DNA of 64,000 nt from an uncultured Rikenellaceae bacterium (GTDB lineage Bacteria > Bacteroidota > Bacteroidia > Bacteroidales > Rikenellaceae): the NCBI GenBank assembly GCA_944325305.1, contig CALUZO010000010.1:124001-188000 (forward strand), read 5' to 3'. The notes below the pieces were generated by a model. The model worked only from the letters and a program-made list of their open reading frames with translations. It was not told the DNA's origin and searched no databases. A program made the translations under genes and the position numbers. Below are positions 18,801 through 30,585 of the stretch, one piece after another. Numbering within the stretch: position 1 is the first letter of the stretch; every line of letters begins with the position of its first letter.

Positions 18801-20747
18801 ATGAAGTGGATAATAGACCGGTTCGACGATATAAGAATACTCCGTTACGAGGTACCGGGATTCGAAAGCCTTTCGTTGGAGGAGAAACAACTCATATATT
18901 ACCTGAATCAGGCGGCGCTTTGCGGACGCGATATAATATACGACCAGAACGGCCGCTATAATCTGGCTGTGAGGCGTACTCTCGAGGCAATTTATGAACA
19001 CGCCGAGACCGACCGCAACACTCCAAAATGGGAAGCATTTGTCAAATACCTCAAAAAAGTGTGGTTTGCCAACGGCGTACACCACCACTACTCCAACGAC
19101 AAGTTCACACCGGAGTTTTCGCTGGATTATTTCCAGTCGTTGATCGGAGCCACCCCAGAAAACGAACTTCCGACCGATTACGGCACGAAACAGAAATTGA
19201 TTAACGACGTTACACGTATCATTTTCGATAAAACGTACATTCCAAAACGAGTCGACCAGTCACAAGGCACAGACATGCTTACAGCCTCTGGCATGAACTA
19301 TTACGAAGGAGTCACCCAGGCCGAAGCCGAGGCGTTTTACGCCGACATGGCCAATCCGGCCGACACCGAACCCATATCATACGGTCTCAACAGTAAGCTC
19401 GTGAAAAAAGATGGCCGCCTCGAAGAAAAGGTCTGGCGCATCGGCGGCATGTATTCACAGGCCATCGAGAAAATAGTCGGCTGGCTGGAAAAGGCAGCCG
19501 GGGTGGCACAACCCATACAGAAAGCCATTATCGAGAAGCTGATATCGTATTACAAGAGCGGCGACCTGCGCGAGTTCGACGAGTACAGCATTATGTGGGT
19601 GAGCGACATAAGTTCGAAGGTGGATTTCGTAAACGGTTTTATCGAGGTTTACGGCGATCCGCTCGGTTACAAGGCGTCGTGGGAGTCGCTCGTCAACTTC
19701 CGCAACGAAGAGGCAACCAAGCGTACCCGTATCATCAGCGAGAACGCCCAATGGTTCGAGGACCATTCTCCCATAGAAGACAAATACAAAAAGCCTGAGG
19801 TCAAAGGGGTATCGGCAAAGGTCATAACGGCAGCTATTCTCGCCGGCGACTGCTACCCGGCGACCCCCATCGGCATAAACCTCCCGAACTCGGACTGGAT
19901 CAGAAAAGAGTACGGCTCCAAATCGGTGACAATCGAGAACATCACGGACGCATATGAAGCAGCGGCAAAAGGCGACGGTTTCCGTGAAGAATTCGTTCTG
20001 CGCGCGGAAGACCGTGAGCGCATGGACAAATACGGTTCGCTCGCCGACAACCTGCACACAGACCTGCACGAGTGCCTCGGACACGGATCGGGACAACTTG
20101 CGCCAGGCACCAAAGGTGATGAACTGAAAAACTACGGCTCCGTTCTGGAGGAGACTCGGGCCGATCTGTTCGCCTTGTATTACATAGCCGACCCGAAAAT
20201 GATCGAACTGGGCCTCATCCCATCGCTGGATGCCGCATGGGCCGAATACTCGAAATACATAATGAACGGCATGATGACCCAGTTGGCCAGGATACAGGCC
20301 GGAAAGGATGTGGAACAGGCCCATATGCGCAACCGCAAACTTATCTCGGAGTGGTGCTTCAAGGAAGGCAAAGCCGACAATGTCATCGAGAAGAAAGTCG
20401 TCGACGGCAAGACATATGTCGTCGTGAACGATTTCGGCAAACTCCGCGAACTGTTCGGCCAGTTGCTGCGCGAGGTGCAGCGCATCAAGTCGGAAGGCGA
20501 TTACGAAGCCGGCAAGGCACTCGTCGAAACATACGGCATCAAAGTAGACCCGGAACTCCACGAAGAGGTATTGAAACGTTACGCCGGCCTGAAGATAGAA
20601 CCTTACAGCGGATTTGTGAATCCGAGATATGTACCCGTAACGGACGGAGACCAGATAGTGGATGTCAAGATATTCTACGACTCGGAATATACGGCACAGA
20701 TGCTTGAATATTCGAGAAACTACTCATTTCTGCCGAGCAGAAATTGA
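18801..20747 (+). CDS. Dipeptidyl-peptidase III family zinc metallopeptidase (M49)
   Basis: 648 residues from the ATG (MKWIIDRFDDIRIL). A TTG three codons earlier is less likely. The unusual zinc motif HECLGH (His423-His428, with one residue more than HEXXH) and the downstream EETRAD (Glu450-Asp455) are diagnostic of family M49. DPP III removes dipeptides from the N-terminus of oligopeptides. No signal peptide is visible, so it is probably cytoplasmic and recycles peptides, which suits a proteolytic gut-type anaerobe. It stands alone, with its own promoter and a downstream hairpin. Confidence 0.93.
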   Translation: MKWIIDRFDDIRILRYEVPGFESLSLEEKQLIYYLNQAALCGRDIIYDQNGRYNLAVRRTLEAIYEHAETDRNTPKWEAFVKYLKKVWFANGVHHHYSNDKFTPEFSLDYFQSLIGATPENELPTDYGTKQKLINDVTRIIFDKTYIPKRVDQSQGTDMLTASGMNYYEGVTQAEAEAFYADMANPADTEPISYGLNSKLVKKDGRLEEKVWRIGGMYSQAIEKIVGWLEKAAGVAQPIQKAIIEKLISYYKSGDLREFDEYSIMWVSDISSKVDFVNGFIEVYGDPLGYKASWESLVNFRNEEATKRTRIISENAQWFEDHSPIEDKYKKPEVKGVSAKVITAAILAGDCYPATPIGINLPNSDWIRKEYGSKSVTIENITDAYEAAAKGDGFREEFVLRAEDRERMDKYGSLADNLHTDLHECLGHGSGQLAPGTKGDELKNYGSVLEETRADLFALYYIADPKMIELGLIPSLDAAWAEYSKYIMNGMMTQLARIQAGKDVEQAHMRNRKLISEWCFKEGKADNVIEKKVVDGKTYVVVNDFGKLRELFGQLLREVQRIKSEGDYEAGKALVETYGIKVDPELHEEVLKRYAGLKIEPYSGFVNPRYVPVTDGDQIVDVKIFYDSEYTAQMLEYSRNYSFLPSRN

Positions 20748-20867
20748 GTGAGGAACCGAAAGGTGCGTTGTGTCATACTCCGTTTTTGCATAACTCATCC
20801 GAACCATGACCGCTCCCAATTATAAATAAAAGGCATGAGAGACAGAGGATAAATACATTTGCGACAA

Positions 20868-21012
20868 TACAAAATCAACAGCGACACAACAACCGTATAT
20901 TCAATTACATAAGCAGCAGGGGCTGTCCGTTGAGCGGGTTGTCTACATCATAACGTTAAAGTCTGCTTAACTACAGCAATGTCCTCGACTCGTTAGTCGA
21001 GGACATTGTTTA
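20868..21012 (+). ncRNA. Candidate small RNA
   Basis: TACATTTG at 20854-20861 fits the -7 element, so a transcript would begin near 20868. It would end at the terminator-like hairpin 20977-21008, giving about 145 nt. No reading frame of note lies in it. This is inferred from element spacing only. The hairpin may instead simply end the M49 transcript. Confidence 0.25.
20977..21012 (+). terminator. Intrinsic terminator
   Basis: A perfect 14-bp stem (CAATGTCCTCGACT and its complement), loop CGTT, followed by TTTATTTG. It is 230 bp beyond the M49 gene stop. Confidence 0.7.
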
Positions 21013-21257
21013 TTTGCTCTTCTTTCAGTGATGGCGACTTCGGCGCTCCGCTTCCTATGATTTCTCTGTACGACAACCTCTCCAGCTACCCTTCCCAGCC
21101 ATACGTTCATGCACGTCACATCATGTCAAATGCGAGTGCCATGCCCATCGGCCAGCACAGCTTGCACTATTGACAGGGATAATGTCCTCGCTGTGGAATC
21201 AATCTCATATCCGGAATCACAAAATACCGGACATCGACAGCTGATTCCGTGAGACCT

Positions 21258-21302
21258 CAAAAAAACATCAAAGCCAGGCCTTCTAAGACCTGGCTTTGAT
21301 GT
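21258..21302 (-). terminator. Terminator of mutA-mutB
   Basis: A 14-bp stem (ACATCAAAGCCAGG at 21265-21278 with 21289-21302), a 10-base loop, and a run of seven to eight T on the minus strand. It is 17 bp beyond the mutB stop. Confidence 0.9.
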
Positions 21303-21319
21303 GATCTATACATGCAAGG

Positions 21320-23464
<2,145 letters not shown>

Positions 23465-23473
23465 CACGGTCAA

Positions 23474-25372
23474 TTATTTAATCCCAAGGTCCTTAACGTA
23501 CTGTCTAAGCGTTTCCAGAACATTGCTGCGCACGCTGATAAAATTCGTGATACCCTGTGCTTCAAGTTCCGGCTGCGAAGCAGGTGCACCCGCAACGACA
23601 AGGATCGCCTTGTCGCCGATGATCTCTTTCGCTTTGGGAGCAAGCTGGGCATAGTCGTCGTCGGCAGCGCATACAACCACTATTTCGGCTCCCGAAGCCA
23701 GTGCTGCCTGAGCGCCTTCTTCGACCGACTGGAAGAACGTATTGTCGATAATCCTTATGCCTGCACATCCGAAGAAGTTGCTCGAGAACTGCGAACGAGC
23801 CCGGGCCATTCCGAGAGTCCCGCACGTAAGCATAAATGCATGCGGTTCTTTCCCGCTGGCATCAACCTTAAGGCGAAGTTCCTCGAATGGTTCGGCTGCA
23901 CGGTAAATATGTATGGGATCTGTTTCAGCCACTACATCTGAACCGCAGCATGTTCCTCCGATACCAAAACCCGGACCGGACAGACACGAGCTGCCGTCTT
24001 TGCAGTCATCCCTCTTTTCCGAGAAGTTCGGGAATTGATTGGTACCCAACAGGGCTATGCGGCGCGTTGCGATCTGTTTGTTTTTCTTTTCCGCCGACGC
24101 ATCGATCTGTTCTTTAATATAGCCGCTTTTGAAGGCCTGAATGTAACCTCCGCGTTGTTCTATCTCTTTGAAAAGTGCCCATGCCTGTTCGGCGATCTCA
24201 TTGGTGAGGTTTTCTATATAGTAAGATCCGCCTGCCGGGTCAGTGACATTATCGAAATGGGATTCATGTTTGAGTAATAACTGCACATTGCGTGCTATCC
24301 TCTCGGAGAACTCCGTGGGCTGTTGATACGTTATATCGAAAGGCAGCACTTCCAAGGAATGCACCCCGCCTATCGATGCGCTCATGGCCTCGGTCGTAAC
24401 TCTCAACATGTTGACGTACGAATCATACTTGGTCATGCTCCACCGCGAGGTCACGGCGTGTATCATCATTTTGAGAGACTCCTCTTCTTTCGGGGAGTAT
24501 GCCTTGACGATATTTGCCCAAAGCATTCTTGCGGCGCGCAATTTGGCTATCTCCATGAAATAGTCGGGACTCACTGCAAATACGAAACGCAGGGACTGGG
24601 CAACCTGATCGACCGTGAGCTTCATGTCGGTCATATTGACAAGATACTCGTGCCCCACCGCAAGCGAGAAGGCCAATTCCTGGACTATGGTAGCTCCCGC
24701 ATACTGGAAATTATAGGCATCGACATTTATGAAACGCCATTTTTTGTATTTGGCACCCTTTGATATCAACTCCTGCAGCGTAGAGAACACCGTGATGCCA
24801 TCCTTGCTGCCAGTGAAACCACCCTTGAGCGAGAGTTGCTTGATCAACGGATCGCATACGAAAACCAAGCGGCTCGTGTCGGCATCCCAGTTTTCGCGTT
24901 CGGCCTTCTCGATTACAAGTCCGGCTACCATTTCAACTTTGCAACCACGCATTACGATCTCTACCTTCTCCAGGTCGATTCCTTTGAGAAGCACATCAAG
25001 ATCGTGAGACTTCATCATCTTGCCGTTTACGACAAACGATATTGACTGTGCTCCGTTAGCTATGTAATTGCGGGCTTTTTCATTGGCCTTGGCAGGATCC
25101 GTTTCCCAGATGGTCTGCATTATGCGCCAATTATTACATTTCTTGACACCTCTAACATAGGGGAATTCACCTACGCCTACGTTAAGGAATTTCAGATTTT
25201 TAAGATCTTCGGCCCTGTAATAGGGACGAACGTTGAAACCTTCGGCAGTCTTCCACACGAGTTTTTTCTCGTAATCAGCACCTTTAAGGTCTTTAGCAAT
25301 CACCTCTTCCCATTGTTCGGTTGAGACAGGAGGAAAATCGCCGAACAGTTTATGCTCTTTTTGTTTGGACAT
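23474..25372 (-). CDS. mutA: Methylmalonyl-CoA mutase small subunit
   Basis: A 632-residue non-catalytic partner of MutB. The barrel domain is recognisable (GEFPYVRG, RVTTEAMSASIGGVHSLEVLPFD) and the C-terminal flavodoxin-like domain lacks the Asp-x-His-x-x-Gly cobalamin motif, as expected. Between the two lies an odd Gly/Ser/Cys-rich linker with Cys457, Cys463, Cys475 and Cys476. It is first in the operon, behind a TACATTTG element. Confidence 0.95.
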   Translation of the reverse strand: MSKQKEHKLFGDFPPVSTEQWEEVIAKDLKGADYEKKLVWKTAEGFNVRPYYRAEDLKNLKFLNVGVGEFPYVRGVKKCNNWRIMQTIWETDPAKANEKARNYIANGAQSISFVVNGKMMKSHDLDVLLKGIDLEKVEIVMRGCKVEMVAGLVIEKAERENWDADTSRLVFVCDPLIKQLSLKGGFTGSKDGITVFSTLQELISKGAKYKKWRFINVDAYNFQYAGATIVQELAFSLAVGHEYLVNMTDMKLTVDQVAQSLRFVFAVSPDYFMEIAKLRAARMLWANIVKAYSPKEEESLKMMIHAVTSRWSMTKYDSYVNMLRVTTEAMSASIGGVHSLEVLPFDITYQQPTEFSERIARNVQLLLKHESHFDNVTDPAGGSYYIENLTNEIAEQAWALFKEIEQRGGYIQAFKSGYIKEQIDASAEKKNKQIATRRIALLGTNQFPNFSEKRDDCKDGSSCLSGPGFGIGGTCCGSDVVAETDPIHIYRAAEPFEELRLKVDASGKEPHAFMLTCGTLGMARARSQFSSNFFGCAGIRIIDNTFFQSVEEGAQAALASGAEIVVVCAADDDYAQLAPKAKEIIGDKAILVVAGAPASQPELEAQGITNFISVRSNVLETLRQYVKDLGIK

Positions 25373-25408
25373 AGTTTATATAGCGTTTTGTAAAAACGTT
25401 TAGATTGC

Positions 25409-25416
25409 CAAATGTA
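25409..25416 (-). promoter_or_regulatory. -7 promoter element of mutAB
   Basis: TACATTTG on the minus strand fits TAnnTTTG, about 37 nt before the mutA ATG. Confidence 0.4.
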
Positions 25417-25584
25417 CAAACTTTTCAAACAATTAGGTAACAAGAAGACCCTTTTTTCCCGGCAGAAACCGGTTGGCACAATCAACAAACAAAAAATAAT
25501 GTAAAAAAGTAAGACTATCAAGAAAAAACCTGATTGCTATTTACGGGTCATACAAATACCGGCGAGAATGCAACGGCCTGCAAT

Positions 25585-27465
25585 TCAATCCGCAAGCCTC
25601 ATGATACGTCCATAAATGCCGGCTTCGTCAAGTCCACAAAGGGCATGAAGTTCTTTCATAGATCCTTGTGTCACGAAATTATCCCCGATACCGATCGATT
25701 CGACCCTGCAATCATAGCCATGCTCCATCATGAATCTGGCTACAGCCATGCCGACTCCGCCTTCCACAACCCCGTCCTCGACTGTTATTACACGTTTGAA
25801 GCGTTTGCCAACATCGTGGAGAAGCTCCTCGTCGAGCGGTTTCGCATAGCGCAGATCGGCATGGAATACGGATACACCGCCTGCGGCTGCACGCTCTGCG
25901 GCACGTGCGGCATCGTTGCCGACAGGACCGAAAGAAAGCAGAGCCAGGTCATCACCATCTCGGAGCACTTGGGACTTTCCGACCGGGAGTTCGGTTAAGG
26001 CGCCATGCCAGTCTACGCCCTCGCCTCTGCCGCGCGGATAACGTATCACGAAGGGACGGCCGGACATTTGAGCAGTATACATCAGGTTACGCAAGTCAGC
26101 CTCATTCAGCGGGGAAGATATGATAAGGTTCGGTATTGGCAGCAAGAAAGCTATATCGAACACTCCGTGATGCGTTGGGCCGTCTTCGCCGACCAGACCG
26201 GCCCTGTCGAGACAGAACACTACGGGCAGACGTTGCAACGCTACGTCATGTATGATATTGTCGTACGCCCTCTGCATGAACGACGAATAGATCACGCAGA
26301 ACGGCAGTAAACCCGCTGCGGCGAGCCCTGCCGAAAATGTAACGGCGTGTCCTTCGGCAATTCCCACATCGAACGTGCGTTCCGGCATAACTTTCATCAT
26401 AACGTTGAGCGAACTGCCGGAGGGCATCGCGGCCGTTATGCCTACTATCTTGTCATTGAGTTTGGCCAATTCAACCATGGTGTGACCGAACACGTCCTGA
26501 TATCGCACCGGCGTAACGTCACCACACATCATTATGCGTTCGCCGCTGTCCGGGTCGAAACATCCCGGAGCATGCCATATGCTCTGCTGCTCCTCGGCCG
26601 GTTTGTATCCTTTCCCCTTTACCGTCAGCACATGCAGAACTTTAGGCCCCGGAATATCTTTCAGACCACGCAACACGAGGTTAAGCATCTTTATGTCATG
26701 ACCGTCTATCGGCCCGAAATAGCGGAAATTGAGCCCCTCGAAAAGATTGCTCTGTTGGAGCCACCCTCTTTTTATGGAATTCCCGGCCTTCTGCACCATA
26801 CGCCTGAGTTTAGGCACAGGCGAAAGCAGATCCCATGTCTTGTTTTTTATGGCATTGTATCGTTTCGAGGTCGTAAGGCGTATCAGATACTCATTCATCG
26901 CCCCTACATTAGGGTCGATCGACATATGGTTATCGTTGAGTATGACGAGGATATCGTTATCCGTAACGCCGGCATTGTTGAGTCCTTCGAAGGCCAGCCC
27001 GCCGGTCAGCGCGCCGTCTCCGAGGATAGCCACGACCTTGCGTTTCTCGCCGAGCAGCTCCGCCGCCTTGGCCATTCCCAAAGCGGCCGAAATGGAGACC
27101 GAAGCATGACCGCCGCCAAAAGCATCGTAAACGCTTTCGTCCATCCTCGGGAACCCGCTGATCCCCCCCAGCTTGCGATTTGTGGCGAATACGTCACGGC
27201 GCCCCGTGATTATCTTATGCGCGTATGCCTGGTGCCCCACATCCCAAACCAGCTTGTCGTGGGGCGTATCGTATACGTAATGCAGCATCGTCGTCAGCTC
27301 CACCACACCGAGATTGGAACCCAGATGTCCGGGATTTGCTGCCAACTGCTCGATTATGAACTGCCGCAGTTCCTTGCAATACTCCCCCACCTCGTCCAAC
27401 GACAGCTTCTTCAGATCGTCGGGCGAGTTGACAAGGTTCAGATATTTGTAAGGAATATGGTTCAT
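25585..27465 (-). CDS. dxs: 1-deoxy-D-xylulose-5-phosphate synthase
   Basis: Dxs condenses pyruvate and glyceraldehyde-3-phosphate with thiamine diphosphate, the first step of the MEP isoprenoid pathway. The 626-residue protein shows the family features: [18 protein letters not shown], the ThDP/Mg motif GDGALTGG...[17 protein letters not shown], and the C-terminal transketolase domain with IRYPRGRG. It is a single gene with a TATCTTTG element just upstream. Confidence 0.97.
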   Translation of the reverse strand: MNHIPYKYLNLVNSPDDLKKLSLDEVGEYCKELRQFIIEQLAANPGHLGSNLGVVELTTMLHYVYDTPHDKLVWDVGHQAYAHKIITGRRDVFATNRKLGGISGFPRMDESVYDAFGGGHASVSISAALGMAKAAELLGEKRKVVAILGDGALTGGLAFEGLNNAGVTDNDILVILNDNHMSIDPNVGAMNEYLIRLTTSKRYNAIKNKTWDLLSPVPKLRRMVQKAGNSIKRGWLQQSNLFEGLNFRYFGPIDGHDIKMLNLVLRGLKDIPGPKVLHVLTVKGKGYKPAEEQQSIWHAPGCFDPDSGERIMMCGDVTPVRYQDVFGHTMVELAKLNDKIVGITAAMPSGSSLNVMMKVMPERTFDVGIAEGHAVTFSAGLAAAGLLPFCVIYSSFMQRAYDNIIHDVALQRLPVVFCLDRAGLVGEDGPTHHGVFDIAFLLPIPNLIISSPLNEADLRNLMYTAQMSGRPFVIRYPRGRGEGVDWHGALTELPVGKSQVLRDGDDLALLSFGPVGNDAARAAERAAAGGVSVFHADLRYAKPLDEELLHDVGKRFKRVITVEDGVVEGGVGMAVARFMMEHGYDCRVESIGIGDNFVTQGSMKELHALCGLDEAGIYGRIMRLAD

Positions 27466-27485
27466 CTACCCCCTTAAAAACGGTG

Positions 27486-27493
27486 CAAAGATA
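27486..27493 (-). promoter_or_regulatory. -7 promoter element of dxs
   Basis: TATCTTTG on the minus strand, 21 nt before the dxs ATG. No -33 match. Confidence 0.45.
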
Positions 27494-27565
27494 CCTAATT
27501 TTACACTATGACGTCCATGAGTTATTGAAAAATTAGTATATTCGTAGCAATTATAAAAACACCTT

Positions 27566-28423
27566 ATGAAAACTGTTTTCAAAATATTATCCATCGGGTT
27601 AGCCGCCATCTTGTCTTTTTCCTGCGTGTCCACCAAGACATTCAATTTGATGAGGGCGGAGGCGCTCAGGCTCGAGGCTGAACTCTCGTCGGCAAATATC
27701 CGCATCGACGACCTCACCGAGAGCAACAGCAAACTTACTGCCGAACTCGAAACCCTGAGAAACGAGAAAGCTCAGCTGGAAAACGAGAATGCCACCCTGA
27801 ACGAACGTTACCAGAAACTATTGGCCGACGGTTCCGCCGAAGCCTCGCGCATGCTGCGCCAATTGGAAGAAAACCAGAAACAACTTCGCGACCGAGAAGA
27901 ACGCATGCAGGAGCTGGAACAGATGCTACGCGCTCGCGAAGAAGCTATCGAAGCCATACGCAGACAGGTTGCCGACGCCCTTTTGGGATTCGACGGCAAA
28001 GGTCTCTCGATATCGACGCGCGACGGCAAGGTATATGTTTCGATGGACGACAAACTGTTGTTCAAATCGGGGAGTTTCCAGATCGATCCCAATGGGGCCC
28101 AAGCCGTACGCGATCTTGCCGTCGTACTGGCTGAAAACCCGGATATAAACATCATGGTCGAAGGACATACCGACGACGTACCCTACCGACCCAACGGCAA
28201 CCTGCAAGACAATCTCGACCTGAGCGTGAAACGCGCAACAACAGTTACGCGCCTGCTTCTCGAGAACAAGGACATAGCACCTGAACGTATCGTGTCAGCC
28301 GGCCGCGGCGAATACCTGCCGGTGGAAAAGGCCAAAACCGCCGAAGCAAGAGCCAAGAACCGAAGGACAGAAATTATCCTTACTCCAAAGTTCGACGAGC
28401 TCATGAGAATGCTTGACAGGTAA
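27566..28423 (+). CDS. OmpA-family lipoprotein with coiled coil
   Basis: 285 residues. A lipoprotein signal ends in LSFSC (Cys20 would be lipidated). Residues about 30-135 are a long charged heptad-rich coiled coil (repeated L-x-x-E-x-E-x-L pattern, rich in Glu, Arg and Gln). Residues about 165-280 form an OmpA-like peptidoglycan-binding domain with VEGHTDDVPY and NRRTEI. It resembles proteins that tie the outer membrane to peptidoglycan across the periplasm. The gene stands alone between dxs (divergent) and pyrH (157 bp downstream). Confidence 0.88.
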   Translation: MKTVFKILSIGLAAILSFSCVSTKTFNLMRAEALRLEAELSSANIRIDDLTESNSKLTAELETLRNEKAQLENENATLNERYQKLLADGSAEASRMLRQLEENQKQLRDREERMQELEQMLRAREEAIEAIRRQVADALLGFDGKGLSISTRDGKVYVSMDDKLLFKSGSFQIDPNGAQAVRDLAVVLAENPDINIMVEGHTDDVPYRPNGNLQDNLDLSVKRATTVTRLLLENKDIAPERIVSAGRGEYLPVEKAKTAEARAKNRRTEIILTPKFDELMRMLDR

Positions 28424-28580
28424 ACTCATATTTACGTCGAAATAATTAAACCAACAGAGCCACTCATCCTATTAGCTCAAGTTTCACATGGAAACTGCCG
28501 GCAATTCGTATCGAGGCTTCTCCAGGCCAAACGGGTTTAAACTTTCGGGGAAAAAACAGAAAAAAGGTTATAACTGAACA

Positions 28581-29285
28581 ATGAAATACAAAAGGGTTTT
28601 ACTTAAATTGAGCGGAGAATCGCTGGGCGGCGGAGAGTCGCGCGGACTTTCGGCAGGCGTACTCTCCAGCTACTCCAAGCAAATAAAAGCCGCTGCCGCA
28701 CAAGGCGTACAGATAGGCATCGTGATAGGCGGAGGCAATATATTTAGGGGCCTGAGCGGTACGGGCAAAGGCTTTGACCGAGTAAAAGGCGACCAGATGG
28801 GCATGCTGGCCACCATCATCAACTCTCTTGCTCTACAATCGTCACTCGAAAGCGAGGGAGTCAAGTGCAAGGTGCTGACCTCGGTACGAATGGAACCGAT
28901 AGGCGAATTCTACTCCAAATCGAAAGCACTCGAATACTTGGAAGCGGGTTTTGTCGTTATAATAGGTGGAGGAACCTCCAATCCCTATTTTACGACCGAT
29001 ACCGCGTCTGCATTGCGCGGAGTCGAGATAGAAGCCGACATACTCCTCAAAGGCACACGAGTAGACGGTGTCTATACTGCCGACCCTGAAAAAGACCCAA
29101 CTGCTACAAAGTATGACCGGCTCAGTTTCGACGAAGCCTTAAGCCGGAACCTCAGAGTGATGGACCTTACGGCGTTCACGCTTTGCAAAGAAAACAAATT
29201 GCCCATCGTCGTATTCGACATGGACACGGAAGGAAACCTGGGAAAAGTTCTGGAAGGCAAAAAAATAGGGACGATAGTAGAATAA
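28581..29285 (+). CDS. pyrH: UMP kinase
   Basis: A 234-residue amino-acid-kinase-fold enzyme that phosphorylates UMP to UDP. The opening KRVLLKLSGESLGG and the GIVIGGGNIFRG and GGGTSNPYFTTDTASALR motifs are those of bacterial PyrH. DGVYTADPEKDPTATKYDRL is the ATP-side signature. It leads a short run with a TlpA-like gene and frr; the pyrH-frr pairing is widely conserved. Confidence 0.97.
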   Translation: MKYKRVLLKLSGESLGGGESRGLSAGVLSSYSKQIKAAAAQGVQIGIVIGGGNIFRGLSGTGKGFDRVKGDQMGMLATIINSLALQSSLESEGVKCKVLTSVRMEPIGEFYSKSKALEYLEAGFVVIIGGGTSNPYFTTDTASALRGVEIEADILLKGTRVDGVYTADPEKDPTATKYDRLSFDEALSRNLRVMDLTAFTLCKENKLPIVVFDMDTEGNLGKVLEGKKIGTIVE

Positions 29286-29310
29286 AACATTTGTGCCTAA
29301 ACTTATAGAC

Positions 29311-29835
29311 ATGAAAAAAGTCCTGTTATTATTGCCCATGCTCGCCTTCGCATTCAACGCGTTGGGGCAGGACGGCTCGAAAGTGCAAGTAGGAGATCCT
29401 GTCCCAGAGTTTTCAGTTCGAATGCTCGACGGTTCGGTCATAGATATTGCCGATCTTAAAGGCAAAGTGGTATTAATAAACTTTTGGGCCACATGGTGTC
29501 CGCCATGCCGAGCCGAACTCAGTCGAGTTGACAGCGAAATCATAGACCGTTTTGCCGGCGAAGATTTAGTATTCATAGCCATCGCACGCGGCGAACCGCG
29601 CGAAAAAGTCGAAGACTTCCGCAAAATAACTAATTATAAATTCCAGATGGGGTTAGATACGGATTCGGATATATTTAATAAATTTGCCGAGAGGTCCATT
29701 CCGCGAAACTACATCATAGACAGAGAAGGCAAGATAGCGGCAGTATACGTAGGATACGACAAAGAACTCTCACAGGAATTGATCTCGGATATACACAAAG
29801 TACTGAAAGGATCCTCAAAAACCCAGGAACAATAA
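29311..29835 (+). CDS. TlpA/ResA-like thiol-disulfide oxidoreductase
   Basis: 174 residues from the ATG that starts a signal peptide (MKKVLLLLPMLAFAFNALGQ). A GTG six codons upstream would lengthen the positive end without benefit. The thioredoxin fold carries NFWATWCPPCRAEL with active Cys63 and Cys66 (CPPC). The cis-proline region is IPRNYIIDREGKI. Exported members reduce or isomerise periplasmic disulfides, for example during cytochrome maturation. It is inserted between pyrH and frr, 25 bp after pyrH, and is likely co-transcribed. Confidence 0.88.
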   Translation: MKKVLLLLPMLAFAFNALGQDGSKVQVGDPVPEFSVRMLDGSVIDIADLKGKVVLINFWATWCPPCRAELSRVDSEIIDRFAGEDLVFIAIARGEPREKVEDFRKITNYKFQMGLDTDSDIFNKFAERSIPRNYIIDREGKIAAVYVGYDKELSQELISDIHKVLKGSSKTQEQ

Positions 29836-29910
29836 GACAAATCGATCGCCGAGAGACCTATTCGGGCGCAGAGCAAGCAAAAATGAAACTATTTTAAAAC
29901 GATAATATTC

Positions 29911-30468
29911 ATGGAAAGCAAACAGATCCTCGATTCGGCAAGCGAAAAAATGCAGAAAGCCATCGAGCACCTTCAGGAAGCCCTGCTCGCGATACGTGCG
30001 GGAAAGGCGAGCCAGAACCTTCTCAACGGTATAATGGTCGACTACTACGGCAACCCGACCCCCATATCGCAGGTTGCGAGCGTCAACGTGCCCGACGCAA
30101 GGACGGTGCTGATCCAACCCTGGGAGAAAGGGATGATCTCGGCTATCGAGAAAGCCATAATAAACTCCAATATCGGCATGACCCCGTCGAACAACGGCGA
30201 ACACATCCGCCTGACAGTTCCTCCGCTTACCGAAGAAAGACGCAAGGAACTCGTAAAACAGATCAAGTCAGATGCCGAAACCGCACGTGTAAGTCTACGC
30301 AATGCACGCCGTGACGCCGTAGAAGCATTTAAGAAAGCACAGAAAGACGGCATGCCCGAAGATATGGCCAAAGACGGCGAAAACGAGGCTCAAAAAATTA
30401 TCGACAAATTCTCAAAGAAAGTAGACGAAATAATCGCCGAAAAGGAAAAGGAGATCATGACGGTATAG
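29911..30468 (+). CDS. frr: Ribosome recycling factor
   Basis: A 185-residue protein with the RRF layout: the three-helix bundle begins [24 protein letters not shown], and the small beta domain has [27 protein letters not shown]. The C-terminal [17 protein letters not shown] closes the bundle. With EF-G it splits post-termination ribosomes. A strong bidirectional terminator follows. Confidence 0.97.
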   Translation: MESKQILDSASEKMQKAIEHLQEALLAIRAGKASQNLLNGIMVDYYGNPTPISQVASVNVPDARTVLIQPWEKGMISAIEKAIINSNIGMTPSNNGEHIRLTVPPLTEERRKELVKQIKSDAETARVSLRNARRDAVEAFKKAQKDGMPEDMAKDGENEAQKIIDKFSKKVDEIIAEKEKEIMTV

Positions 30469-30476
30469 AGACAACA

Positions 30477-30529
30477 GTCACGAAAAAAACAAGGACAGCG
30501 TGAATAGCTGTCCTTGTTTTTTTCGTGAC
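30477..30529. terminator. Bidirectional terminator between frr and comF
   Basis: A perfect 23-bp stem (30477-30499 with 30507-30529) and a 7-base loop. A7 and T7 runs inside the arms give a U-tract for either transcript. It starts 8 bp after frr and lies 56 bp beyond comF. Confidence 0.9.
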
Positions 30530-30585
30530 AATCGATTCGTAAATTACATTTCCTAACCCGACACCACGACACCTGTAACAGCAAT

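Larger units (their letters stand above)
20748..21319. other. Intergenic region with candidate small transcript
   Basis: 570 bp after the M49 gene. It holds a promoter-like element (20854-20861), a strong hairpin (20977-21008), a stretch with nothing recognised (21013-21257), and the mutAB terminator. Confidence 0.5.

Noticed and set aside
19455..20561. A 368-codon open frame opposite the M49 peptidase
   Set aside because: An antisense shadow; no family signature.
20929..20940. GGGGCTGTCC as an insertion-sequence end
   Set aside because: It resembles some terminal repeats, but no matching opposite end or transposase was found.
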